Positions 26,626 through 35,096 of a DNA stretch of 60,176 nucleotides are shown here, in pieces; within the stretch, counting starts at the first letter, position 1, and the number at the start of each line of letters is the position of its first letter. This stretch comes from RGIG5681 sp034180345 (lineage in GTDB: Bacteria; Bacillota_I; Bacilli_A; Erysipelotrichales; Erysipelotrichaceae), in contig JAXFOQ010000030.1 in NCBI GenBank assembly GCA_034180345.1, positions 1-60,176 on the forward strand. Reading direction: 5' to 3'. The position numbers and the translations under genes were made by a program. The notes below the pieces were generated by a model. The model made no database searches, had not been told where the DNA came from, and saw nothing but the letters and a program-made list of their open reading frames with translations.

Positions 26626-28031
26626 TTAAAGCTAAGAATTTATCTTTCAAATATGAAAATGAAGCATACTTTAGTATTCAAGATGTTAATTTTGAAATCG
26701 GTAAGGGAAAAATAATTTTATTAACTGGTAATAGCGGTAGTGGTAAGTCAACATTGATTAAATGTCTGAATGGTTTAATTCCCAATCTTGTTGAAGGAAG
26801 TTTGGTAGGTGAGGTTTGGATATGCGATAAGAATACTGCCACATCTTCTATGGCTGATATAAATATAAATATCGGATCCCTATTTCAAAATCCCCGAAGT
26901 CAATTTTTTACTACCAACACCACTGCGGAATTGGTTTTTCCCATGGAAAATTTTGGTTATCAAAAAGATTTGATGGAAGAAAACAAAAATAAGTTATGTC
27001 GAGAATTTAGAATTGACGGACTTCTTGATCGTGATATTTTTAAATTATCAAGTGGCGAAAGACAATTACTAGCCTTGGCCAGTTCTAAAAGTTTAAATCA
27101 GAAAATAATGATCTTAGATGAACCTTCAGCCAATCTTGATTATTGCCAGACTAAACATTTAAGTGATTTAATTAGACAATTCAAAGATAGGGGTATTACA
27201 GTCATAATTGCTGATCATCGTTTTTATTATCTAAAGAATTTGATTGATCGAGTATTTTTGATGGATGATGGAAAACTTAATATCTACGATAGTGAAGAAG
27301 CTTTTAAAGCTTCCGACTATGCAACTAGAGGTTTTGATTTGTTTAACTTAGATATTGCCTTTAACGAAAATATTAAGACTGATGAAGTTGTTGCTGAAAT
27401 CAATAATGTTGATTTTAAGGATGTTCTGAAAAATATCAATTTAAAATTATATAACAATGAAGTGGCAGTTTTGATTGGTAATAATGGTGTTGGCAAAACA
27501 ACCTTAGCCAAGCTTTTAATTGGAAGTTATAAGGTTGATAGTGGTGAAATTATTATCAAAGATTTACCTTTTTATGTCATGCAAGATGCTGATTACCAAT
27601 TATTCGGGCATTCCCTAGCCAATGAATTATCAATAACTGATAATAGTCTTTCGGATAAAGATATTGATGATATTCTAACGGTGATGGGAATTGATGAATT
27701 TAAAGATAAACACCCCTTTGATTTGTCCGGTGGTCAAAAACAACGTCTTCAAATAGCGCTGGCAACTGTGGCGAATAAATCGTTGATTATCTTTGATGAA
27801 CCGACAAGCGGGCTTGATGTTATATCAATGAAAAGAGTGGTAGAACAAATTAAAAAATTAGCTCATAAGGCTGGAATTTTGATAATATCACATGATTATG
27901 AATTTATTAGAAGTGCCGCTAATAGGGTGATATATCTTAAAAATCAAAATATCGTTGATGATTTTACTTTGAATGAAGAGAATATTGATAAATTTAATAG
28001 AATTTTTAAAGAAATGGAGGTAAAAGAATGA
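26610..28031 (+). CDS. Double-domain ECF ATPase (fused EcfA pair)
   Basis: Two ABC ATPase domains in one 473-residue chain. Domain 1: Walker A GNSGSGKSTL (about residues 39-48), signature LSSGERQLLALA, Walker B IMILDEPSANLD. Domain 2: GNNGVGKTTLAKLL (about 290-303), LSGGQKQRLQIALA, LIIFDEPTSGLD. Both appear competent. Fused EcfA pairs energise ECF importers of vitamins or metals. Flanked by EcfT and an MptD-type S component in one operon with start/stop overlaps. Confidence 0.92.
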   Translation: MSEIMIKAKNLSFKYENEAYFSIQDVNFEIGKGKIILLTGNSGSGKSTLIKCLNGLIPNLVEGSLVGEVWICDKNTATSSMADININIGSLFQNPRSQFFTTNTTAELVFPMENFGYQKDLMEENKNKLCREFRIDGLLDRDIFKLSSGERQLLALASSKSLNQKIMILDEPSANLDYCQTKHLSDLIRQFKDRGITVIIADHRFYYLKNLIDRVFLMDDGKLNIYDSEEAFKASDYATRGFDLFNLDIAFNENIKTDEVVAEINNVDFKDVLKNINLKLYNNEVAVLIGNNGVGKTTLAKLLIGSYKVDSGEIIIKDLPFYVMQDADYQLFGHSLANELSITDNSLSDKDIDDILTVMGIDEFKDKHPFDLSGGQKQRLQIALATVANKSLIIFDEPTSGLDVISMKRVVEQIKKLAHKAGILIISHDYEFIRSAANRVIYLKNQNIVDDFTLNEENIDKFNRIFKEMEVKE

Positions 28032-28615
28032 AGAACACTTTAAAAATTAAAGATTTTGTGCTTATAGCATTACTGACAGCATTGTATTTTATATTTTATA
28101 TGATTGCGATGGCTGTTTCTAATTTACTTGGGCCTTTAGGTCATGCGATCAGCCCTGGAATTGTATCGTTTATTGCGGGTGCATTAATATTATTTATGAC
28201 TCGTAAAGTTGGTAAAATGTGGCAGTTTACCATTTTAACATTGATTGTTCAAGGTATTTTCTCACTTATGGGTGGCTTATATATACCTTGGTTAATATCT
28301 TCTTTAATTACAGCAATCATTGCCGATTTAATGGTTTCAAACAATAAAAAACCATCAATTTTTAAGGTGGCAATTGCTTCGGGTATCATTCATGTCGGTC
28401 AAGCCTGGGGTGCAATAATTCCATCATGGTTCTTTTTAGAAAAATATCGTAGTGAATGGATTGCCAGAGGACAAAGTGCCAGTGATATGGATAGTTATAT
28501 TAAATGGACTTCTGGTATCATGGGTGGTGTAAGTACATTGCTGGTATTTGTAATGGCTATAGCTGGAGTGTATTTAGGATATATCGTATTAAAGAAACAT
28601 TTAAAAGAGGCTTAA
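28028..28615 (+). CDS. MptD-type (Trep_Strep) ECF substrate-capture component
   Basis: A 195-residue membrane protein with about six hydrophobic segments. Start IKDFVLIALLTALYFIFYMI and the later GHAISPGIVSFIAGALILFM and WTSGIMGGVSTLL look like the MptD/Trep_Strep family of putative ECF S components. The substrate is unknown. GGAGG precedes the ATG, and its start overlaps the fused ATPase stop by 4 nt. The downstream exporter-fold pair is a recurring neighbour of this family as I recall it; this should be checked. Confidence 0.75.
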   Translation: MKNTLKIKDFVLIALLTALYFIFYMIAMAVSNLLGPLGHAISPGIVSFIAGALILFMTRKVGKMWQFTILTLIVQGIFSLMGGLYIPWLISSLITAIIADLMVSNNKKPSIFKVAIASGIIHVGQAWGAIIPSWFFLEKYRSEWIARGQSASDMDSYIKWTSGIMGGVSTLLVFVMAIAGVYLGYIVLKKHLKEA

Positions 28616-28616
28616 A

Positions 28617-30425
28617 ATGAGCGATATTGAAGATAAAATTAAAAAGGATGTTGCTGATTCAATAAAAACTCAAAAAGAAGATAAAATAAATGCTAAGATT
28701 TTGAAAAAGCAACTATTTGAATTTGCTCCAAGCTTAAAAAATAAGATGACTTTTTCAATTGTTTTGGCATGTTTTGGAGAAAGCCTAGGCTTTGTATCAT
28801 TCTTTTTTGGTGTGTATGCCGCCAATAATTTGCTTAGTGGTAATTATGATTTTTGGCAAACACTCATCTATGGTTTATTAGCGTTATTGCTTTTGATATT
28901 ACAGCGCTTATTAACATGTCTTTCAAGTATTAAAAGTCATTATATCAGTTTTATGATTATGAAAAATATTCGTATGGCACTTAGTGAAAAACTTGAAAAA
29001 GTATCACTTGGTTATGTGATGGATAAACCGATAGGATATTATAAGGCACTTATTGTGGAAAGAGTTGGCAGTTTAGAGGATTGGGTAGCCCATGTAATGC
29101 CTGAACTTCCTTCGAGATTATTACATCCGATACTTGCAACCCTTATTTTATTTATTATTGACTACCGCTTAGGGCTTGCCTGTTTTATTTCAATACCATT
29201 TATTATCATCGCAATGAGTTTTATGATGTATAAGCGTGAAGAACGAATGTATATATGGCTTAATTCCAATCAGGAATTAAATGCTAGAACCATTGAATAT
29301 GTGAATGGTATTAGCGTTATTAAGGCCTTTGGTCAAGCTAATAATAGCTATGAAAAATTTACAGCAGCGGTTAATTACTATCACTCATCAACACTTGCGT
29401 GGTGGAAGAATAGTTGGCTTTCAATGGCTTTATTGACGGCGATTATTTCTTCACCGTTAATTGGAACTTTGCCGATAGGTTTCTATCTTTATTCTACTGG
29501 TAGTATCAATATTGTTAAATTGATTTCAGGACTTATTTTACCACTTTCTATTTTACCCAATGTCTTTGCCTTGGTTATGAGTTTTGAACTTTATCAAATG
29601 ATTGAAACTAGTTGGCGTATGATTAAAAGTGTAATGTCGCTTCCTGAAATGATAAGACCAAATACTGAAGTTTTATTAGATGAGAATAAAAATTTTGAAT
29701 TTGATAATGTTAGTTTTGAATATGATAAGGATGTTGAAGTTTTGCATGACTTGAATTTTGAAATTTTAAATAATAAGGTTACTGCCATTGTTGGTGAAAG
29801 TGGTAGTGGTAAATCAACGATCGCTAAGTTGATGGTCGGTTTCTTTGATGCTAATAAGGGAAAAATTAAATATGGTGGTATTGATGTTAAAGATATACCT
29901 ACCAATCAATTAATGAATGAAATATCATATGTTGCACAAGATAATTTCTTATTCGATGCCAGTGTTAAAGAAAATTTAAAATTAGCTAAACCTAATGCCA
30001 GTGATGAAGAAATTTTAAAGGCTTTAAGTCTTGCGAGTTGCGATGAATTAATTTCAAGACTGCCTAAGGGTATTGAATCTAATGCTGGTGATTGTGGAAA
30101 ATTTTTATCAGGTGGTGAACGCCAACGACTAACACTCGCCAGAGCCATTCTTGCTGATCGAAAATGTATTATTTTAGATGAGGCTACAGCTTATGCCGAT
30201 CCTGAAAATGAAACGAAAATTCAGGATGCCTTAAATGCTTTGATCAAGGATAAGACTTTAATTGTTGTTGCCCATCGTTTAAATACTATTGTGGATGCCG
30301 ATCAGATTATTGTATTGGATAAAGGCAGTATTGCTGCAATCGGGAAACACCATGATTTAATCAATACTTGTGATATATATAAGAATTTATGGCGAAGTTA
30401 TAAAGGCGAGGAGGTTGAAGCATGA
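28617..30425 (+). CDS. Exporter-fold ABC half-transporter, subunit 1
   Basis: A 602-residue fused membrane/ATPase chain. A charged N-terminal tail of about 45 residues precedes six TM helices (about 50-320). The NBD has Walker A GESGSGKSTIAKL, Q-loop YVAQDNFLF, signature LSGGERQRLTLARAIL and Walker B IILDEATAYADPENE. The Walker B glutamate is present. Its stop overlaps the start of the next gene, so the two should form a heterodimer. The type resembles siderophore importers with exporter fold (YbtPQ, IrtAB) as well as ordinary exporters. Confidence 0.88.
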   Translation: MSDIEDKIKKDVADSIKTQKEDKINAKILKKQLFEFAPSLKNKMTFSIVLACFGESLGFVSFFFGVYAANNLLSGNYDFWQTLIYGLLALLLLILQRLLTCLSSIKSHYISFMIMKNIRMALSEKLEKVSLGYVMDKPIGYYKALIVERVGSLEDWVAHVMPELPSRLLHPILATLILFIIDYRLGLACFISIPFIIIAMSFMMYKREERMYIWLNSNQELNARTIEYVNGISVIKAFGQANNSYEKFTAAVNYYHSSTLAWWKNSWLSMALLTAIISSPLIGTLPIGFYLYSTGSINIVKLISGLILPLSILPNVFALVMSFELYQMIETSWRMIKSVMSLPEMIRPNTEVLLDENKNFEFDNVSFEYDKDVEVLHDLNFEILNNKVTAIVGESGSGKSTIAKLMVGFFDANKGKIKYGGIDVKDIPTNQLMNEISYVAQDNFLFDASVKENLKLAKPNASDEEILKALSLASCDELISRLPKGIESNAGDCGKFLSGGERQRLTLARAILADRKCIILDEATAYADPENETKIQDALNALIKDKTLIVVAHRLNTIVDADQIIVLDKGSIAAIGKHHDLINTCDIYKNLWRSYKGEEVEA

Positions 30426-32167
30426 AATATTTTAAACGCTTGTTAGAGCTGATTGGTAATCATAAAAAAATATTTTATATTGGTATCGTCTTTGCTTTTA
30501 TTAAATCTTTCAGTATGATATTTACCTTTGTAGCTATTAATTATGGTTTTAAAAATTTAAATACTATTGATGGTAATAAAATTTTTACTATAGTTATGAT
30601 TTTAATAGGTGGTATTATTTGGAATTTTAGCTTTGGTTATCTTGAAAATATTTTACTATCGGCAGAAGGCTATCACATTTATAAAAATTATCGTTTGAAT
30701 GTCGGTATAAAATTAAAGAAGGCACCACTGGGATATTTCAACCAACAACATTTAGGTGATATTCAAGGTGCTTTAACTACTAATTTAGTTTCATTAGAGA
30801 ATTTTACGATGATGTTAGTAACTGATATTACCAATGGTTTTGCATCTTCAATTGTACTTACGATCGCCTTTTTCAATATGCATATTAGTTTAGGCTTGTA
30901 TATGGTGGTGGCACTTATTTTAATTGCTTATTTGTTGCTTAAAATATATGCTGTGGCCTCAGAATATGTACCTCAGATTCACGATGTTGAAAGAGAGATG
31001 AATTTTGCAGTTATTGATTTAATCAGAGGGATGTCGGTACTTAGATGTTTTGCGAATAATAAAGAATTAGAAATTAATAAAAATATTCACAACATTGCCT
31101 ATGATACTTACGAACAAAAACGATTGATTGATATTAAGTGTGAAGTTGCTTATAGTTGGAAGGCTAAGTTATATAGTTTGGCTGTAGCTTCTTCAACGGT
31201 AATTTCAATTATTTTATCATTGGTTTTAAATCACTATAATATTATTGAAACAGCTGATACTTTAACGATGATTGTGGCTTCATTTGTTATTTTCTTGGGT
31301 CTATACCCATTATCAGACGGTGCCTTTTTATATTCGAAGGTTCCAAGCCATCAAAAATATATTGATAGTGTATTAGATATACCAGAAATTACTGATGGAA
31401 GTATTGATGAAGTTAATGGACCTAAAGATTTAAGCTTTGAAAATGTTTCGTTTAGTTATGATACTAGAAAGGTAATCAAAGATGTAAGTTTTGATATTAA
31501 AGAGGGTCAAAAAATCGCCATTGTCGGTCCAAGTGGAAGTGGTAAAACTACTTTGGTAAATTTAATTACAAGATTTTGGGATGTTGATAGTGGTCGAATT
31601 ACACTTTCTAATAAAGATATTCGTAGTTATCATACCGAAACCTTATTGAAACAGTTGTCAATAGTTTTCCAAGAAGTATATTTATTCAATGATACCATTA
31701 TGAATAATATTAAATTCGCAAAGCCTGATACCACTGATGAAGAAGTGTATGAAGTATGTAAGAAGGCTCGTTGTCATGATTTTATAAGTAAATTGCCTAA
31801 TGGTTATAATACTGTTTTAGGTGAGGGTGGTGCCAATGTTTCAGGCGGTGAAAAACAGCGGATAAGTATTGCTAGAGCCTTGTTAAAAGATGCGCCGATA
31901 ATTTTATTAGATGAGGCTACATCTAGTGTTGATCCTGAAAATGAGGCTGAAATAATCGCTGCCATTAATAATCTTTGCCAAAATAAAACAGTAATTTCTA
32001 TTGCTCATCGTTTGAGTACGGTCGAACAGGCTGATAAAATTTTGGTTATTGATGATGGAATGATTAAAGAAAGTGGTACCCATCAAGAATTATTAGCTTT
32101 AAATGGTATCTATGCTGGTTTTATTAAAACGCGTTTAGATGCCAAGGGATGGCGTGTTAGCAATTAA
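30422..32167 (+). CDS. Exporter-fold ABC half-transporter, subunit 2
   Basis: Partner of the preceding half-transporter, 581 residues. Six TM helices (about 18-315), then an NBD with Walker A GPSGSGKTTLVNLI, Q-loop VFQEVYLFND, signature VSGGEKQRISIARALL and Walker B IILLDEATSSVDPENE. Both subunits keep the catalytic Glu and His (AHRL), so neither ATP site is obviously degenerate. GAGGAGG precedes the ATG, inside the end of subunit 1. It is the last gene of the operon. Confidence 0.88.
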   Translation: MKYFKRLLELIGNHKKIFYIGIVFAFIKSFSMIFTFVAINYGFKNLNTIDGNKIFTIVMILIGGIIWNFSFGYLENILLSAEGYHIYKNYRLNVGIKLKKAPLGYFNQQHLGDIQGALTTNLVSLENFTMMLVTDITNGFASSIVLTIAFFNMHISLGLYMVVALILIAYLLLKIYAVASEYVPQIHDVEREMNFAVIDLIRGMSVLRCFANNKELEINKNIHNIAYDTYEQKRLIDIKCEVAYSWKAKLYSLAVASSTVISIILSLVLNHYNIIETADTLTMIVASFVIFLGLYPLSDGAFLYSKVPSHQKYIDSVLDIPEITDGSIDEVNGPKDLSFENVSFSYDTRKVIKDVSFDIKEGQKIAIVGPSGSGKTTLVNLITRFWDVDSGRITLSNKDIRSYHTETLLKQLSIVFQEVYLFNDTIMNNIKFAKPDTTDEEVYEVCKKARCHDFISKLPNGYNTVLGEGGANVSGGEKQRISIARALLKDAPIILLDEATSSVDPENEAEIIAAINNLCQNKTVISIAHRLSTVEQADKILVIDDGMIKESGTHQELLALNGIYAGFIKTRLDAKGWRVSN

Positions 32168-32226
32168 ATATTATTCGACAAACATTGTAAAACATAGTAA
32201 AATAAATCGAACGAAGGAGTGAAGAT

Positions 32227-32439
32227 ATGAATATTTTTTGGTCGCAATTTGCTTGGATTATTTTAGGAATCTTAATTGGTGGAGTTAGTGGTTTCTTTTT
32301 AGCAAGATATTATTTACAAAAAGAATTAAAGAAAAACCCACCGATTAGTGAGAAACAAATTCGTGCGATGTTTATGCAAATGGGACGCAAACCTAGCGAA
32401 GCCCAAATTAAGTCTATTATGAAGTCGATGGGACAATAA
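32227..32439 (+). CDS. yneF: YneF/UPF0154 small membrane protein
   Basis: A 70-residue protein: one N-terminal TM helix (about residues 6-27, WIILGILIGGVSGFFLARYY) and a basic helical tail ending KPSEAQIKSIMKSMGQ. This is the UPF0154/YneF signature, found in Bacilli and Mollicutes. The function is unknown. GAAGGAG precedes the ATG. It converges on plsY across a bidirectional terminator, as yneF lies near plsY-parEC in Bacillus. Confidence 0.9.
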   Translation: MNIFWSQFAWIILGILIGGVSGFFLARYYLQKELKKNPPISEKQIRAMFMQMGRKPSEAQIKSIMKSMGQ

Positions 32440-32448
32440 GATTATAAA

Positions 32449-32483
32449 AAATAAAGTGAATCAGATATTGATTCACTTTATTT
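32449..32483. terminator. Bidirectional terminator between yneF and plsY
   Basis: A perfect 15-bp stem (32449-32463 with 32469-32483) around GATAT; T-rich on both strands. Confidence 0.85.
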
Positions 32484-32487
32484 ATGT

Positions 32488-33096
32488 TTACTTAATCCAG
32501 GTTATTTTAGCCTCTTGTTTAGCGATAATTCTTTTGATGTTATCTAAGTGTTTAAAGATGATTAAGGCTGTGAGTATCAATAAAATGATAAAAGCATTAC
32601 TACCAATCATCAAACTGATTAAACAGGCACTGGCACTAAGGCACATACTTGCTAAAGAAACCATCCTGCTAAGACCAAGCACCAGTAAGAAGATTAGAAT
32701 TGGAGTAATAAAGATGAAGATAAAATCAACCTTGATAAAAATACTTAAAGCTAATAAATAACCGACATAACTCGCAACACCTTTACCACCTTTAAAATGA
32801 AGATAGAAGGGGTAACAATGTCCAATAATTGCCAATCCACCTGCAATTATTGCGGCATCTTTGTTTATGATACTCGCAAGCATCACGGCAATAAAGGCCT
32901 TGGAAATATCTAAGATAATTACAATGATGCCAATTTTTTTACCCATTACACGGGCAGCATTGGTCCCTCCAAGATTACCTGAACCATGAGTTTTTAAATC
33001 AATGTGATAAATATATTTGGAAATTAAATATGCAGGATTTAAAGAACCTAATAAATAACCTAAAATACCAAATAAAATACTATAAAAAATGTTCAT
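32488..33096 (-). CDS. plsY: Glycerol-3-phosphate acyltransferase PlsY
   Basis: Membrane acyltransferase using acyl-phosphate, first step of phospholipid synthesis. Motifs GSGNLGGTNAARVMGKK (about residues 38-54) and YLHFKGGKGVASYVG (about 95-109) are diagnostic; about five TM helices. Five codons further upstream there is another ATG, but GAGGTGG lies between the two, so I start at 33096, giving 202 residues. It diverges from parE, a conserved arrangement in Bacilli. Confidence 0.94.
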   Translation of the reverse strand: MNIFYSILFGILGYLLGSLNPAYLISKYIYHIDLKTHGSGNLGGTNAARVMGKKIGIIVIILDISKAFIAVMLASIINKDAAIIAGGLAIIGHCYPFYLHFKGGKGVASYVGYLLALSIFIKVDFIFIFITPILIFLLVLGLSRMVSLASMCLSASACLISLMIGSNAFIILLILTALIIFKHLDNIKRIIAKQEAKITWIK

Positions 33097-33185
33097 AATC
33101 CACCTCGTCATAATAATAACATATATTTCTACAACTTTTAATTTAAGCTTTTTTTAAGTATAATAAATAAGGTTGAGGTTAAATA

Positions 33186-35096
33186 ATGAGTAATAAATAT
33201 GATGCTAATTCCATACAAATTTTAGAGGGTCTTGATGCTGTTAGGAAAAGACCTGGAATGTATATCGGTTCTGTTGATGGACGAGGACTACATCATTTAG
33301 TATGGGAAATTGTTGATAATTCTATAGATGAAGTTATAAATGGTTATGGCAATAGGATTGCAATTCAAATTAATAAGGATAATTCCATTACTGTTGAAGA
33401 TAACGGTCGGGGTATGCCTATTGGTAAACACCAAAGTGGCAAGAGTGCTTTAGAGGTTATTTTTACTGTTTTACATGCTGGTGGTAAATTTACTTCTGAG
33501 GGCGGATATAAGGTATCTGGTGGACTACATGGGGTTGGTGCTAGTGTTGTTAATGCCTTAAGTGAATGGTTAGAAGTAGAAGTTTTTAATGGAAAAGAAA
33601 TTTATAAGATGCGTTTTGAAGATGGGGGTAGAATTAATTCTGGTCTTATTAAAGTGGCCAATACTACCAAACACGGGTCAAAGGTAACTTTTTTACCCAA
33701 TCCTAAGATTTTTCAAACTACTATCTTTAGCTTTCATACTATTGCTGAACGCATTCAAGAAGAGGCATTTCTGCTTAAGGATATTGAGATTGATTTAAAG
33801 GATTTAAGAAATGATAAACATGTTATCTATAAATATGATGATGGTTTAAAATCTTTTATGGAGTATTTAAATAAGGACAAGAAGGTTATTAATGAAAATC
33901 CTTTTAAGATTAGTGGAGAAATAGCCGATATTAATATTGATATTTGTATGCAATATACCGATAATTATCAAGAGAATATTCATAGTTTTGTCAATCTTGT
34001 TAGAACTTATGATGGCGGAACACATGAGGTTGGTTTTAAATCAGCTTTAACTAAGTGTATTAATGACTATGCGCGTGAGCGTAAAATTTTGAAGGATAAA
34101 GATAAGAATTTTGAGGGTGGTGATATTCGTGAAGGTTTAACAGCGATCATTTCACTTTCAATTCCTGAAAATTTATTACAATTTGAAGGCCAAACTAAGG
34201 GTAAATTAGGAACTCCGATTGCTAGAAATGCCGTGGAGAGTTTAATTAATGATAAATTGATTTTCTTATTGCAGGAAAATGTTGAGTTATCGGAACTTAT
34301 TATCAGTAAGGTTCAAAAGGCGGCAATTGCTAGAGCTGCGGCTCGAAAGGCCAAAGAGGAGGCGCGAAGTGGTAAGAAAAATCCTAATAAGATTGAGAAA
34401 ATTTTAAGTGGTAAATTAGCCCATGCCCAAAGTAAGGATAGCAGTAGTTTAGAACTGTTTTTGGTCGAAGGTGATTCAGCTGGTGGTTCGGCAAAACAGG
34501 GTAGAGATTCTAAATTTCAAGCCATTCTACCTTTGAAAGGTAAGGTTTTAAATACCGAAAAAGCCAAACTAAACGCTATTATTGAAAATGAAGAATTAAA
34601 TGTGTTAATTCATGCCATCGGTGCTGGCTTTGGACCAAGCTTTGATATTAATGATATTAAGTATAATAAGGTTATTATTATGACTGATGCTGATACTGAC
34701 GGAGCTCATATTCAAATTTTATTATTGACATTTTTCTATCGTTATATGCGTGAACTTATAGAAAATGGCCATGTTTATTTGGCCCTACCTCCACTTTTTA
34801 AATTAACTAAGAATAAAGAAGTTTATTATTTGTATGATGAGGTTGAACTTGAAGAAAAGAAAAAAACACTTGGTAAGTGTGATATTCAGCGCTATAAGGG
34901 ACTTGGAGAAATGAACGCTGAGCAATTGTGGGACACCACCATGGATCCTAGCAAACGCAAACTTATCAAGGTGGAAATTCAAGATTTAGCTATTTCAGAT
35001 CACCGTATAAATGTTTTGATGGGTGATGATTCTGGTGTTAAACGCGAATGGATAGAAGAGAATGTAATATTTACTCTTGAGGATGATTATAGATAA
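33186..35096 (+). CDS. parE: DNA topoisomerase IV subunit B
   Basis: ATPase subunit of topoisomerase IV, which decatenates daughter chromosomes. GHKL ATPase blocks are EIVDNSIDEVINGYG, VEDNGRGMP and SGGLHGVGASVVNAL. The TOPRIM region shows EGDSAGGSAKQGRDSKFQA and DADTDGAHI. The 636 residues fit ParE. Assigned ParE rather than GyrB because it sits between plsY and a ParC-type A subunit, as in Bacillus. Its stop shares a base with the parC start. Confidence 0.93.
   Translation: MSNKYDANSIQILEGLDAVRKRPGMYIGSVDGRGLHHLVWEIVDNSIDEVINGYGNRIAIQINKDNSITVEDNGRGMPIGKHQSGKSALEVIFTVLHAGGKFTSEGGYKVSGGLHGVGASVVNALSEWLEVEVFNGKEIYKMRFEDGGRINSGLIKVANTTKHGSKVTFLPNPKIFQTTIFSFHTIAERIQEEAFLLKDIEIDLKDLRNDKHVIYKYDDGLKSFMEYLNKDKKVINENPFKISGEIADINIDICMQYTDNYQENIHSFVNLVRTYDGGTHEVGFKSALTKCINDYARERKILKDKDKNFEGGDIREGLTAIISLSIPENLLQFEGQTKGKLGTPIARNAVESLINDKLIFLLQENVELSELIISKVQKAAIARAAARKAKEEARSGKKNPNKIEKILSGKLAHAQSKDSSSLELFLVEGDSAGGSAKQGRDSKFQAILPLKGKVLNTEKAKLNAIIENEELNVLIHAIGAGFGPSFDINDIKYNKVIIMTDADTDGAHIQILLLTFFYRYMRELIENGHVYLALPPLFKLTKNKEVYYLYDEVELEEKKKTLGKCDIQRYKGLGEMNAEQLWDTTMDPSKRKLIKVEIQDLAISDHRINVLMGDDSGVKREWIEENVIFTLEDDYR

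Noticed and set aside
32456..32761. 101-codon frame antisense to plsY
   Set aside because: plsY on the other strand has full family motifs; this frame is basic low-complexity and is a shadow.
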